A DNA stretch of 64,000 nucleotides from Anaerococcus tetradius ATCC 35098 (GCF_000159095.1 NZ_GG666297.1:56946-120945), one strand, 5' to 3'; shown: positions 45,901-54,772, numbered from the stretch's first letter. Numbers and translations are program-made. The notes: generated by a model from the sequence alone, not told the origin.

Positions 45901-47175
45901 ATGAATAATTTAGAATTTTGTAAAGATTTAATAAATTTTATTGATGCAAGTCCTGTTTCTTATTTTGCTGTAAAAAATGCGACAGATATTTTAAGGAAAA
46001 GGGGCTTTGTAGAGCTTAAAGAAAATGAAAAGTGGGATATAAAAGCTAAGGGCAAATATTTTGTAGTTCGTGATGGGACTGCTCTTTTTGCTGTGGACTT
46101 GGGAGAAGATTTGACAAGGGGCTTTGATATAATAGGTTCTCATACAGAATCCCCTTGTTTCAAATTAAAGTCAAAGGCAGAGATGACAGATGCAGGTTAT
46201 CTAAAGCTAAATGTAGAAGTCTATGGAGGAATGATTTATTCTACTTGGCTTGATAGAACCCTTTCCCTTGCTGGTAAAGTTCTTTTTGAAAGGGAAGGAA
46301 GTATTGAAGAGGCCCTTGTTAATATTGATAGGGATTTACTGACTATACCAAATGCAGCAATTCATATGAATAGGGCTGTCAATAAGGATTTTGTTATAAA
46401 TCCCCAAGAAAACCTCTATCCTCTAGTAAAAACTATAAAGGATAGGGCTGAGGCAGATGGCTTTATACAAAAGCTTCTTGCAGAAGAGATTGGGGTTAAG
46501 GCAGCTGATATAATCGACTACGACCTTGCTCTTTATGATAGGCAAAAGGGAGCAATAATCAACGATATGTACCAAATAGGAAGGATTGACAATCTAGGAT
46601 CCGTTCACGCTTCTTTAAGAGCCTTTGTTGATGCCCAAAGCAAAAAGGCTAATTGTTTGATTTTAAATGATAATGAAGAAATCGGTTCAAGGTCAAGGAC
46701 GGGAGCCTTTTCTCCTTTCTTAAAGGATTGCTTAAAGAGATTAATCCTTGCGATAGGCCTTTCTGAGGAAGATTACTATATAGCAATAGAAAATTCTTAT
46801 CTAATAAGCGCTGACCAAGCCCATGCAATCCATCCAAACTTTAAAGGCTTTTCTGATCCAACTAATGAGGTTAGGATGAATGGGGGTCTTGTTATTAAGC
46901 TTGCAGCCAATGGAGCCTATACTTCAAGCGTAGAAACTAAGGCGAGAATCCTTAAAATAGGAAGAGATTTGGGACTAAATATCCAAACTTTCCACAATAG
47001 AAATGATAAGCAGGGAGGTTCAACTATAGGACCAATCGCTTCTTCAACTATAGGAATTAAAAGTATAGATGTTGGCGAGCCAATCCTTGCCATGCACTCC
47101 ATAAGAGAGCTTGGTGGAATAAATGATCACAAGGATGCTTATGAAATATATAAAAGATTTTACGAGGAGGACTAA
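45901..47175 (+). CDS. M18 family aminopeptidase
   Basis: Cytosolic zinc aminopeptidase of the aspartyl-aminopeptidase family. The 424-residue length fits. Metal-binding and fold motifs: GSHTESPCFKLK (first His), YGGMIYSTWLDR, RIDNLGSVHA (bridging Asp), NDNEEIGSRSRTGA (Glu pair), SADQAHAIHPN and AMHSIRELGG. No ribosome site precedes the ATG; GATAAT lies just upstream, so a leaderless message is possible. The thiamine-binding-like gene starts directly after its stop. A second M18 gene lies at 62238. Confidence 0.93.
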   Translation: MNNLEFCKDLINFIDASPVSYFAVKNATDILRKRGFVELKENEKWDIKAKGKYFVVRDGTALFAVDLGEDLTRGFDIIGSHTESPCFKLKSKAEMTDAGYLKLNVEVYGGMIYSTWLDRTLSLAGKVLFEREGSIEEALVNIDRDLLTIPNAAIHMNRAVNKDFVINPQENLYPLVKTIKDRAEADGFIQKLLAEEIGVKAADIIDYDLALYDRQKGAIINDMYQIGRIDNLGSVHASLRAFVDAQSKKANCLILNDNEEIGSRSRTGAFSPFLKDCLKRLILAIGLSEEDYYIAIENSYLISADQAHAIHPNFKGFSDPTNEVRMNGGLVIKLAANGAYTSSVETKARILKIGRDLGLNIQTFHNRNDKQGGSTIGPIASSTIGIKSIDVGEPILAMHSIRELGGINDHKDAYEIYKRFYEED

Positions 47176-47472
47176 ATGGCAGTAGTAGAAGTTTGCCTAA
47201 TACCAATAGGCACAAAGGAAACATCAGTTAGCAAGTATGTAGCAGAAGCTGAGAAAATCCTTATGGCAGAAGGAGTAAAGTATAAATTAAACCCAATGGG
47301 AACAGTTATAGAAGCTGATGCTGATAGGGCCCTAGAAGTTATAAGAAAAATGCAAGAATCTGTCTTTGCCAAGGGGGCAGATAGGGTCTATTCTGTTATC
47401 AAGATGGATGATAGGAGAGATAAGAAAGCAAGCATGGAGCAAAAAATTAAATCAGTTGAAGATAAATTATAA
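47176..47472 (+). CDS. MTH1187-family thiamine-binding-like protein
   Basis: 98 residues of the MTH1187/UPF0045 family, small tetrameric ferredoxin-like-fold proteins, some of which bind thiamine. Motifs VCLIPIGTKETSVSKYVAEAEKIL and PMGTVIEAD are diagnostic. GAGGAGG in the end of the aminopeptidase gene is its ribosome site, and the two genes are adjacent, so they are co-transcribed. The window also encodes thiamine pyrophosphokinase, but far away. Confidence 0.85.
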   Translation: MAVVEVCLIPIGTKETSVSKYVAEAEKILMAEGVKYKLNPMGTVIEADADRALEVIRKMQESVFAKGADRVYSVIKMDDRRDKKASMEQKIKSVEDKL

Positions 47473-47473
47473 G

Positions 47474-47670
47474 AGGGGCTGTTGCAAAATTATGAATAAT
47501 CATCGTCCCATCATTAGAAGGTTCTCTTAGGAAATTTTACCTCTCCTTGCCGGTGGGCATATTAGTGCCTGCCGGCTGATGGAGGCTATTAGCCCGTCGG
47601 CAAGGTGAGACTTTCCGTGGAGGTTATTCTAATGATATTGGGACGATTTATTCATTCTGCAACAGCCCCT
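47474..47670. mobile_element. Palindromic MITE-like element
   Basis: A 197-bp stretch with long imperfect terminal inverted repeats. It begins AGGGGCTGTTGCAAAAT and ends with TTCTGCAACAGCCCCT; the match continues inward through ATCGTCCCA and ATCATTAGAA on both sides. The centre holds a second GC-rich palindrome with CCTTGCCGG and CGGCAAGG. It encodes no protein. The ends resemble those of IS1182-type insertion sequences, so a transposase elsewhere could move it. No clear target duplication is visible. Confidence 0.8.
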
Positions 47671-47690
47671 TTGTGTTTTATTCAATACAA

Positions 47691-47732
47691 AAGAGGTCGT
47701 AAGATTTTTTTTCTTAGGACCTCTTATTCTCT
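47691..47732. terminator. Bidirectional terminator
   Basis: AAGAGGTCGTAAGA, T-rich loop, TCTTAGGACCTCTT between convergent units; it can end trpP on the minus strand. Confidence 0.7.
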
Positions 47733-48227
47733 TCAAATCATCTTTTGGATTTTACTATAAGCATTCATTAGGATTAGACCGAATATTGAATTTACAACCA
47801 TAGCTACTAAGACTACTGGCATAGATGGAATGAAGAGATTTAATTGTTTAGTTATGCCAAGAGCTATGGTCAAGAAAGTAACTCCACTAATCAAAGTTCC
47901 TAGGGCAAAGATAAATACAGTTTGTAACTTTGTTAAGTTCCTGCCAGTTCTTTTTAGAATATAAAAAACTACAAGGGATACTATCATCTTTTCCACAAGA
48001 TTTGGAATTTGTCCTCCAGGAAAGTTAGTTGTAAGGGCACTCATAACGCCTCCACATAGGCCGACCAAGATAGCTTCTTTGATATCTTCTGATATTATAA
48101 GTGATATAAACATCATTGATAAGAGAAAGTCTGGTTTAATGCCGCCAAAAATTGGTGGTACCATAAAGTGCATTACAAGTCCAAGTGCCATAAAGATTGC
48201 TGATAGGGTTAAGTTTCTAGTTTTCAT
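47733..48227 (-). CDS. trpP: Tryptophan transporter TrpP
   Basis: 164-residue membrane protein with about five helices, matching the TrpP/ECF-substrate-component-like tryptophan transporters. The N-terminal MKTRNLTLSAIFMALGLVMH and the PNLVEKMIVSLVVFY segment are typical. The ATG at 48227 has AAGGAGG upstream; an earlier in-frame ATG at 48290 lies inside the T-box leader and is rejected. The tryptophan-specific T-box upstream strongly supports the substrate. Confidence 0.88.
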   Translation of the reverse strand: MKTRNLTLSAIFMALGLVMHFMVPPIFGGIKPDFLLSMMFISLIISEDIKEAILVGLCGGVMSALTTNFPGGQIPNLVEKMIVSLVVFYILKRTGRNLTKLQTVFIFALGTLISGVTFLTIALGITKQLNLFIPSMPVVLVAMVVNSIFGLILMNAYSKIQKMI

Positions 48228-48249
48228 AATTTCCTCCTTATTTTTAAAA

Positions 48250-48495
48250 ACAAAAAAGCCCGCTCCATATAGGAGCGAGCCAAAGCCCACGGTGCCATCC
48301 CTTTTGTCTAAAAGACATCTTTAGATACATACATATCCTATCCCTATAAGGTGGGAATACCCGCCGGCTACTAGAATTCACCTTTGATCTGATAGATCCA
48401 TTCACAAGTTAACATCCAGAAATTTTCATCAACCATTTCCTTTCTGTAGGATAGTTAATCTTCTTACTACTTCTATCTACGATTATTTTTACTAT
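48250..48495 (-). promoter_or_regulatory. T-box riboswitch, tryptophan-specific
   Basis: Minus-strand leader. Stem I closes with GATAG and CTATC; the specifier loop reads GTGAA-TGG-A, placing codon UGG (48398-48400), so it should sense uncharged tRNA-Trp. The T-box sequence GGGATGGCACCGTGGGC (48285-48301) follows, then a terminator GCTCGCTCC, loop, GGAGCGGGC and a T-run at 48251-48280. Uncharged tRNA would form the antiterminator and turn on trpP. Confidence 0.93.
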
Positions 48496-48501
48496 AGTAT
48501 A

Positions 48502-48530
48502 AATATAAATCCTTTTTTATCTTTTGTCAA
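48502..48530 (-). promoter_or_regulatory. Promoter of trpP
   Basis: On the minus strand TTGACA, 17-bp spacer, TATATT, only a few bases after the stop codon of the upstream permease gene. Confidence 0.8.
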
Positions 48531-48536
48531 GTTTTT

Positions 48537-49850
48537 TTAGAAAAGTGGTCCTAAATATCTTAGGATAAATATTACAGCTAGGACGTAAATTAGAGGAGAT
48601 ACCTCCTTGCCCTTGCCTGTAAATAACTTGATTACTGCATAAGAAATCATACCGAAGGAAATACCTTCTGCTATTGAATAAGTTAGTGGCATCATTAAGA
48701 TGGTCATAAAAGCTGGGAAGGCTTCTGAAATATCAGAAAAGTCTATTTCCGCAACTGTAGTAATCATAAATAATCCAACTGTAACTAGGGCTGCTGCTGT
48801 AGCAGCTGATGGAATTATTGAAAAGATTGGGAAGAAGAAGGCTGAAATTACAAAGCATCCTGCTGTAGCAAGAGCTGTAAGACCTGTTCTACCACCTTCA
48901 GCAACTCCTGATGATGATTCTACAAAGGTTGTTACTGTACTTGTTCCAAGGACAGCTCCACAAGTTGTGCCAACGGCATCAGCTAGGAGGGCTTTTTTGA
49001 TTTCTGGAAGATTTCCATTTTCATCAAGCATCTTAGCCTTAGTTGCAACTCCTGTAAGGGTTCCTAGAGTATCGAAGATATCTACGAACAAGAAGGAGAA
49101 GAGGACTGAGAACATTTCAAAAGAGAATATATTTGAAAAGTCTAGTTTGAAAAATACTGGCTTAATTGATGGTGGCAAGGAAACTATGTGAGAATCAGGA
49201 AAGTGTGTAACTCCCAAAATTAGAGATAGGATAGTAGAGATGAGTATGCCCCAAAGTAAGGCTCCCTTAATCTTTCTTGCTGTAAGAATTACCATTATGA
49301 TAAGAGCAAAGAAAAATATAAAGCAATTAGCACTAGTCAATTCACCTAGGGATAGGGAAATTTGTCCTAATTTGATAACACCTGCATTAATTAAACCTAT
49401 TTCTGCTATAAATAAACCAATACCAACTGAAACTGCTTTTTTTAGATTGATAGGAATAGAGTTAAAAATTGCTTCTCTAACACCTACTAGTGACAACAAC
49501 ATAAAGATAATACCTTCAAAAAATACTGCTGTTAGAGCATATTGCCAAGGCTTACCCATTTGCATAACAACTGTGTATGTAAAAAATGCGTTAAGTCCCA
49601 TACCTGCTGAAAGAGCGAATGGAAGATTAGCATAAAAGGCCATCATTAACATGGCTATAACACTTGCTATGATTGTTCCGGTAAATACTGCACCGTAATC
49701 CATACCAGCTTCTGAAAGAATTTGAGGATTAACTGCTAGGATATATGACATGGTCATGAAAGTAGTAATACCAGCCATAATCTCTGTTTTGGTGTCTGTC
49801 TTGTGCTTTTGTAATTTAAAAGCTTTTTCGAAAAAAGAACTTCCTGTCAT
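48537..49850 (-). CDS. NCS2-family purine permease
   Basis: 437-residue membrane transporter of the AzgA/PbuG branch of nucleobase-cation symporters, which take up hypoxanthine, guanine or adenine. About 12-14 helices. Motifs: the N-terminal FKLQKHKTDTKTEIMAGITTF, the GMGLNAFFTY segment near residue 79, DIFDTLGTLTGVA and the loop with GTSTVTTFVESSSGVAEGGRTG. AGGAGG lies upstream. No purine riboswitch is visible in the short leader. No terminator separates it from trpP. Confidence 0.93.
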   Translation of the reverse strand: MTGSSFFEKAFKLQKHKTDTKTEIMAGITTFMTMSYILAVNPQILSEAGMDYGAVFTGTIIASVIAMLMMAFYANLPFALSAGMGLNAFFTYTVVMQMGKPWQYALTAVFFEGIIFMLLSLVGVREAIFNSIPINLKKAVSVGIGLFIAEIGLINAGVIKLGQISLSLGELTSANCFIFFFALIIMVILTARKIKGALLWGILISTILSLILGVTHFPDSHIVSLPPSIKPVFFKLDFSNIFSFEMFSVLFSFLFVDIFDTLGTLTGVATKAKMLDENGNLPEIKKALLADAVGTTCGAVLGTSTVTTFVESSSGVAEGGRTGLTALATAGCFVISAFFFPIFSIIPSAATAAALVTVGLFMITTVAEIDFSDISEAFPAFMTILMMPLTYSIAEGISFGMISYAVIKLFTGKGKEVSPLIYVLAVIFILRYLGPLF

Positions 49851-49964
49851 TTTTTTCCTCCTTTATTACTTTTCTCATTTAAATATATACCCCAATTTTA
49901 TAAAAGATACATCTTCTCTTTTAATTTATTAAAATCTACATTATAATAGTCATAGGAGGAAGTT

Positions 49965-51209
49965 TTGACGACTAAAAATATAATACAGCTGATTTTGATA
50001 ATCTTGGGCATTATTTTTTCTGCCTTCTTTTCATCATCAGAAACAGCTCTAACTAGCATTAATACATTTAAAGTTAGACAAATGGAAAAAAATGGGGTGA
50101 AAAACTCCAGTATACTAAAAAAATTAATCACCAACATCAGCAAGGTCCTTACTACAATCCTTATAGGAAATAATATTGTAAATATAGTAACGACAACTAT
50201 TGCGACAGTGTTTTTTACTGATGTGTTTGGGGCAAAGGGGGCGGTAATATCACCTATTGTTTTAACCATAGTTGTTCTGATTTTTGGAGAAGTAACACCC
50301 AAGAATATAGCTGCAGCTAATTCCGAAAAGCTCGCCATAAAGGTTGCAAAGGCAATTAGGTTTTTTAATATCATCCTAACACCCCTATCTTTTGTGCTCG
50401 GTCTTATTACAAATTTCATAAGCAGAATCTTCGTTACAGAAAATGTCGGAAGTGATAGGGTTACTGAGGAAGACCTAAAGACTATAGTCGATGTTTCCGA
50501 GGAACAAGGAGTAATCAATAACGAAGAAAGTGAGATGATTAATAACGTTTTCGAATTTGGTAATTCTGATGTATCAGACATTATGACAGCTAGAACCAAT
50601 ATGGAGGCTATATCTGTAGATATGCCACTAGAAGAGTTAAAGAATTTCCTTAAAATTTCAAATCATTCGAGAATTCCAGTTTATGGCAAAAATATAGACA
50701 ATATTTTGGGTATCTTACATATGAAAGATCTTGTTAGCCATTTGGCCCAAGACAAGGATCTTAATATAGCAGATGTTATTAGACCTGCCTTTTATGTCTA
50801 TGATAATATGCACATTTTTGATCTTTTTACGACCATGAGAGGGGAAAATCTATCCCTTGCTATAGTTATTGATGAGTATGGAGGAACAAGTGGTCTTGTA
50901 ACTATCGAAGATATAGTAGAAGAGCTGGTTGGAGAAATTGACGATGAGTATGATTCAGCCTATGAAACGATTTATAAGATTAATGATAAGGAATATCTAG
51001 TAAATCCTTCTATTCATTTGAATGACTTCAATGATTATTTTGACACTGACCTTGAGGAAATAAAAAACGATTCGATAGGGGGCTTTGTAATAGATAAGCT
51101 TTCGAGAATCCCTAAGCAAGGCGATAGTGTAAGGGTAGGAAATATAAACATCATGGTTTTGCAGGTGGACAGGTACAAGATTGAAATGCTTAAAGTGAAT
51201 TTTCTATAA
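49965..51209 (+). CDS. CNNM/CorC-family membrane protein with CBS domains
   Basis: 414 residues: an N-terminal CNNM (DUF21) membrane domain with about four helices (to about 190), a CBS pair (about 205-325, DIMTARTNMEAI and VIDEYGGTSGLVTIEDIVEELVGEI), and a C-terminal CorC/HlyC domain. These proteins are linked to magnesium or cobalt efflux; the old hemolysin label is not supported by mechanism. The start is TTG, with AGGAGG seven bases upstream. TATAAT at 49942 may be its promoter. The pyrophosphatase gene follows after 9 bp. Confidence 0.9.
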   Translation: MTTKNIIQLILIILGIIFSAFFSSSETALTSINTFKVRQMEKNGVKNSSILKKLITNISKVLTTILIGNNIVNIVTTTIATVFFTDVFGAKGAVISPIVLTIVVLIFGEVTPKNIAAANSEKLAIKVAKAIRFFNIILTPLSFVLGLITNFISRIFVTENVGSDRVTEEDLKTIVDVSEEQGVINNEESEMINNVFEFGNSDVSDIMTARTNMEAISVDMPLEELKNFLKISNHSRIPVYGKNIDNILGILHMKDLVSHLAQDKDLNIADVIRPAFYVYDNMHIFDLFTTMRGENLSLAIVIDEYGGTSGLVTIEDIVEELVGEIDDEYDSAYETIYKINDKEYLVNPSIHLNDFNDYFDTDLEEIKNDSIGGFVIDKLSRIPKQGDSVRVGNINIMVLQVDRYKIEMLKVNFL

Positions 51210-51218
51210 GGAGTAAAG

Positions 51219-52871
51219 ATGAAAGAAGTAGTTTACATCACAGGACACAAGAATCCAGATACGGACTCCATAATGAGTGCCATTGCCTACGCTGATTTGA
51301 AAAATAGGCTAGGCGAAGTAAAAGCTATTCCGATTAGGCTGGGCAAGCTTAACCCAGAAAGTAAGTTTGTCCTCGATTATTTTGGGCTTGAGCCTCCAAG
51401 GCTTAAAGAATCAATCAAATTGCAGGTTAAGGATTTGGACATAGATACAGGAAATATAATTGATCCTTCTATAGCCATAAGGTCTGCTTGGGATATCTTC
51501 CAAAAGGGTGATGCCAATTCCTTATCGGTTGTAGATGCTGATGGCAAAATCGTTGGCATAGCTTCCTTATCGAATATCACCCGTGCCTATATGGATGTGT
51601 GGGATGATAAAATCCTAGGCCGTAGCAAGACTCCAATTGATAATATCATTGACGTTTTAGCTGCAAGGATAATCTATCTACCAGATGATCCTCGTGCCTA
51701 TGATGGTAAGATGACAGTCTTTGCTATGAATGATGACAAAGGGGCTAACCTAGAGGATATTTTTGTGGAAGGTGATATAGTTATTTCAGGAAATAGGGAT
51801 GACTATTATGAATATCTCCTAAATAAAAAAATTGGGCTCTTAATCCTTACCCATGGGGCTTTTATGACAGAAGATATGATTGAACTTGCCAAGAAAAACA
51901 AGGTTACAGTTCTTTCAACCGAATACAATTCCTTTATGACAGCAAGGCTACTTCCTATGACAATTCCTGTTAGCCATGTTATGACTAAGGAAAATTTGAT
52001 TTATTTTACTACTGAAGATAATTTGGATACAGTAAGGGATGCCATGGCCAAGTCTAGATTTAGGTCCTATCCAGTTGTTGATTCATCAGAAAGGATAGTC
52101 GGCTCTGTTTCAAGGTATCATTTGATTTCTTCTGCCAAGAAAAAACTTATCCTAGTCGATCACAACGAGAGAAATCAATCAATTGATGATATAGAAGAAG
52201 CAGAAATTCAAGAAATCATAGACCATCATAGGGTCGCTAATATCCTTACAACAGGCCCTGTGTTTTTTAGGGCAGAGCCAGTAGGTTCTACTGCAACAAT
52301 TATTTCTGAGATGTATCTAGAAAGTGGTATTAGACCAAGCAAGCAAATAGCAGGTATTCTTTGTGCAGCTATGATATCCGACACTCTTTTGTTTAGATCT
52401 CCAACTACAACCGAAACAGATAGGAGAATCCTCGATAGGATGAGTAAGATTGCTGACTTAAACCCAGAAGCCTTTGCTGATAAGATGTTTAGGGCTGCTA
52501 CATCTCTAAAGGGGAAATCTGCAGGAGATTTGGTTGAAGGCGATGTAAAAACCTTTAATATAGCAGGAGAGGACTTTAGGGTAGGTCAAGTAATGACTAT
52601 GAATCCAGAAGAGCTTATTCCAATAATGGAAGACCTAAAAGATTTGATGGATAAAAAAATTAAGGCAAAGAACGAATCAACCTTTGTTCTAGTCCTAACA
52701 GATATCTTCAATGAAAGAAGTGAACTCTTGGTAGTAGGTGATCATTTTGAATCCATAAAAGAGGAATTTGGAGAGCTAACAGAAAAGGGCACTATCAACG
52801 CACCGGGGGTTTTAAGTAGGAAGAAACAAGTAATTCCAAGAATTACAGCAGCAGTTATAGCAGATAAATAA
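51219..52871 (+). CDS. ppaC: Mn-dependent family II pyrophosphatase with CBS and DRTGG domains
   Basis: Hydrolyses pyrophosphate to phosphate. 550 residues, longer than plain family II enzymes (about 310) because a regulatory insert of about 240 residues holds two CBS domains and a DRTGG domain. The catalytic DHH part shows GHKNPDTDSIMSA, LVDHNE and DHH (IDHHRV), and a C-terminal DHHA2-like part ending SRKKQVIPRI. In related clostridial enzymes the insert makes activity sensitive to adenine nucleotides and diadenosine polyphosphates. AAGGAG precedes the ATG; probably co-transcribed with the CNNM gene. Confidence 0.93.
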   Translation: MKEVVYITGHKNPDTDSIMSAIAYADLKNRLGEVKAIPIRLGKLNPESKFVLDYFGLEPPRLKESIKLQVKDLDIDTGNIIDPSIAIRSAWDIFQKGDANSLSVVDADGKIVGIASLSNITRAYMDVWDDKILGRSKTPIDNIIDVLAARIIYLPDDPRAYDGKMTVFAMNDDKGANLEDIFVEGDIVISGNRDDYYEYLLNKKIGLLILTHGAFMTEDMIELAKKNKVTVLSTEYNSFMTARLLPMTIPVSHVMTKENLIYFTTEDNLDTVRDAMAKSRFRSYPVVDSSERIVGSVSRYHLISSAKKKLILVDHNERNQSIDDIEEAEIQEIIDHHRVANILTTGPVFFRAEPVGSTATIISEMYLESGIRPSKQIAGILCAAMISDTLLFRSPTTTETDRRILDRMSKIADLNPEAFADKMFRAATSLKGKSAGDLVEGDVKTFNIAGEDFRVGQVMTMNPEELIPIMEDLKDLMDKKIKAKNESTFVLVLTDIFNERSELLVVGDHFESIKEEFGELTEKGTINAPGVLSRKKQVIPRITAAVIADK

Positions 52872-52877
52872 GATAGA

Positions 52878-52913
52878 AGGCTTTTGTAATATTTTACAAG
52901 GGCCTTTTTTGGG
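52878..52913 (+). terminator. Rho-independent terminator
   Basis: AAGGCTTTTGTAA, short loop, TTACAAGGGCCTT with TTTT. Its tail runs into the GGGGG ribosome site of the NUDIX gene, so partial read-through would supply that gene. Confidence 0.75.
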
Positions 52914-52920
52914 GGCAATA

Positions 52921-53436
52921 ATGGAAGAATTAGATTTGTATGATGAAAATAGGATAAGGACTGGAAAGACTTACATAAGAGGAGATGTCATGCCAGAAGG
53001 CACTTATAGGCTAATTGTTCACTTGTGTATATTTGACGATAGTGGGAGGCTACTTATCCAACAAAGGCAAAAAAGCAAATCCATGGGAGGACTTTGGGAT
53101 ATAACTTGTGGAGGGGCTGCGAAGGCTGGAGAATCTAGTAAAGAGGCAATAGAAAGAGAATTAGGAGAAGAGCTGGGTATCAATTTAGATTTTTCAAAGA
53201 AAAGACCAATTCTTACAGCCAATTTTCAACATGGCTTTGATGATTTCTACCTAATTAGAGAGGATGTCGACCCTAGAAAGCTCAAGCTTCAAAAAGAGGA
53301 AGTGGAAGCTGCTAGATGGGCAAGTTATGAGGAAGTGATGGACTTAATCCAAAAAGAAAAATTTGTAAAATATAAGAAAAACTTCATAAAACTTCTCTTT
53401 GACTTAAATTGTGATTATAGGATAGTAGAGATATAG
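52921..53436 (+). CDS. NUDIX hydrolase
   Basis: 171 residues from the ATG at 52921 (GGGGGC eight bases upstream; a TTG at 52909 lies in the terminator). The NUDIX box reads GGAAKAGESSKEAIERELGEELGI (about 58-81), with the REL..EE metal-binding core. The N-terminal ELYDENRIRTGKT pattern and RGDVMPEGTYRLIVH resemble isopentenyl-diphosphate-isomerase-like or dinucleotide NUDIX enzymes, but the substrate is uncertain. Confidence 0.85.
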   Translation: MEELDLYDENRIRTGKTYIRGDVMPEGTYRLIVHLCIFDDSGRLLIQQRQKSKSMGGLWDITCGGAAKAGESSKEAIERELGEELGINLDFSKKRPILTANFQHGFDDFYLIREDVDPRKLKLQKEEVEAARWASYEEVMDLIQKEKFVKYKKNFIKLLFDLNCDYRIVEI

Positions 53437-53461
53437 TATTAGAAAATAATTTAGCTTTTAA

Positions 53462-53491
53462 TTGCAAAGAAGTTTTTCTTTGTGTTATAGT
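53462..53491 (+). promoter_or_regulatory. Extended -10 promoter with inverted repeat in the spacer
   Basis: TTGCAA at 53462-53467, then TGT plus TATAGT at 53486-53491 (extended -10, 18-bp spacer). CAAAGAA-GTTT-TTCTTTG (53465-53482) fills the spacer and may be an operator for the transporter gene. Confidence 0.55.
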
Positions 53492-53511
53492 ATAAAAGAT
53501 AAGGAGAATTT

Positions 53512-54741
53512 ATGGAAGAAAATAAAGTAGTAAAAAAATCGTCGTTAACTCGAAATATTTTGATAGCACTTGTTTTAGCTATCGTTATCGGCTTATTAAT
53601 GCAAAATCACTCTGGCTTTCTAAATTCATACATAAAGCCATTTGGAGATATATTTCTTAATCTAATCAAATTCATAGTAACACCTATAGTATTTTTCTCA
53701 ATTATAGGAGGAATAGTCTCCATGAAAGACATTAGAAAAGTCGGTGAAGTTGGAATATTTACCATTATTTATTATTTCCTAACCACTGCTTGTGCTTTAA
53801 TTATTGGTCTAGGCTCTGCTAGAATATTTAAAAATATATTTCCAATAATTGCAACAACAAACTTGAAGTTTGAAGTCCAAGCTAAGGTATCTTTCATGGA
53901 TACCCTAGTAAATATTTTCCCTAAGAACTTCCTAGCCCCAATGGTTGAGGCCAATATGCTCCAAATTATTGTAGCCTCCCTTGTAGTAGGAATTTCTATT
54001 TTATTAATAGATAAGATTAAACAGGATAAGGCAATTGATGCAATAGAAGTTCTTAATGCAATATTTATGAAGGCTATGGAATTAATAATCGAGCTATCTC
54101 CCCTAGGAGTCTTCTGTCTCTTAGTTCCTGTTATAGCATCAAATGGACCAAAAATCATAGGCTCTCTAGCCTCAGTCCTTCTTGTAGCTTATCTTGCCTA
54201 CCTAATCCACGCCCTAGTTGTTTATTCAACAACTGTAAAGCTTTTAGCTAAGATTAGTCCCCTAGAATTTTTCAAAAAAATGTCGCCAGCTATAATGTTC
54301 GCCTTCTCATCAGCTTCATCAGTAGGAACCTTGCCAATTAATATCAAATGTTGCAAGGAACTAGGAGCAGATTATGATGTAACAAGCTTTGTCCTTCCCC
54401 TAGGAGCGACGATCAATATGGATGGTACTGCAATCTATCAAGGTGTCTGCGCTATCTTTATAGCATCTTGCTACGGAATCGACCTAAGTCTTGGTCAAAT
54501 GCTAACCATAGTCTTAACAGCAACTCTTGCTTCAATAGGAACAGCAGGAGTCCCAGGAAGTGGTATGATAATGCTTGCCATGGTTCTACAATCAGTAGGA
54601 CTTCCAGTTGAAGGAATAGCCCTAGTAGCCGGAATAGACAGGATATTTGATATGGGAAGAACAACCCTAAATATAACAGGAGATGCAACAGCAGCTGTTA
54701 TAAATACTTATAGGCTTAGAAAAAAGGGTAAAATCGCATAA
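53512..54741 (+). CDS. Dicarboxylate/amino acid:cation symporter
   Basis: 409-residue transporter of the DAACS family (GltP/GltT-like), taking up glutamate, aspartate or dicarboxylates with sodium or protons. Eight helices and two hairpins expected. Family motifs: the serine-rich hairpin AFSSASSVGTLPINI near residue 263, GATINMDGTAIYQGV (NMDGT) near 303, and AGVPGSGMIMLA near 344, then the helix with RIFDMGRTTLNITGDATAA. AAGGAG lies upstream. Single gene between its promoter and a terminator. Confidence 0.94.
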   Translation: MEENKVVKKSSLTRNILIALVLAIVIGLLMQNHSGFLNSYIKPFGDIFLNLIKFIVTPIVFFSIIGGIVSMKDIRKVGEVGIFTIIYYFLTTACALIIGLGSARIFKNIFPIIATTNLKFEVQAKVSFMDTLVNIFPKNFLAPMVEANMLQIIVASLVVGISILLIDKIKQDKAIDAIEVLNAIFMKAMELIIELSPLGVFCLLVPVIASNGPKIIGSLASVLLVAYLAYLIHALVVYSTTVKLLAKISPLEFFKKMSPAIMFAFSSASSVGTLPINIKCCKELGADYDVTSFVLPLGATINMDGTAIYQGVCAIFIASCYGIDLSLGQMLTIVLTATLASIGTAGVPGSGMIMLAMVLQSVGLPVEGIALVAGIDRIFDMGRTTLNITGDATAAVINTYRLRKKGKIA

Positions 54742-54772
54742 AAGTAGAAAACTGCAAAGAATTTAACATGAG

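Noticed and set aside
47474..47670. Complete insertion sequence
   Set aside because: The element is too short to hold a transposase and has no open frame of useful length.
48079..48324. Small plus-strand gene overlapping trpP and its leader
   Set aside because: It lies opposite trpP and across the T-box; the conserved RNA structure explains the sequence better.
48700..49635. Plus-strand genes opposite the NCS2 permease
   Set aside because: The minus frame encodes a full-length, well-conserved transporter; the plus frames have no family resemblance or ribosome site.
49851..49964. Purine riboswitch upstream of the NCS2 permease
   Set aside because: The gap is only about 110 bp, shared with a divergent gene, and lacks aptamer motifs.
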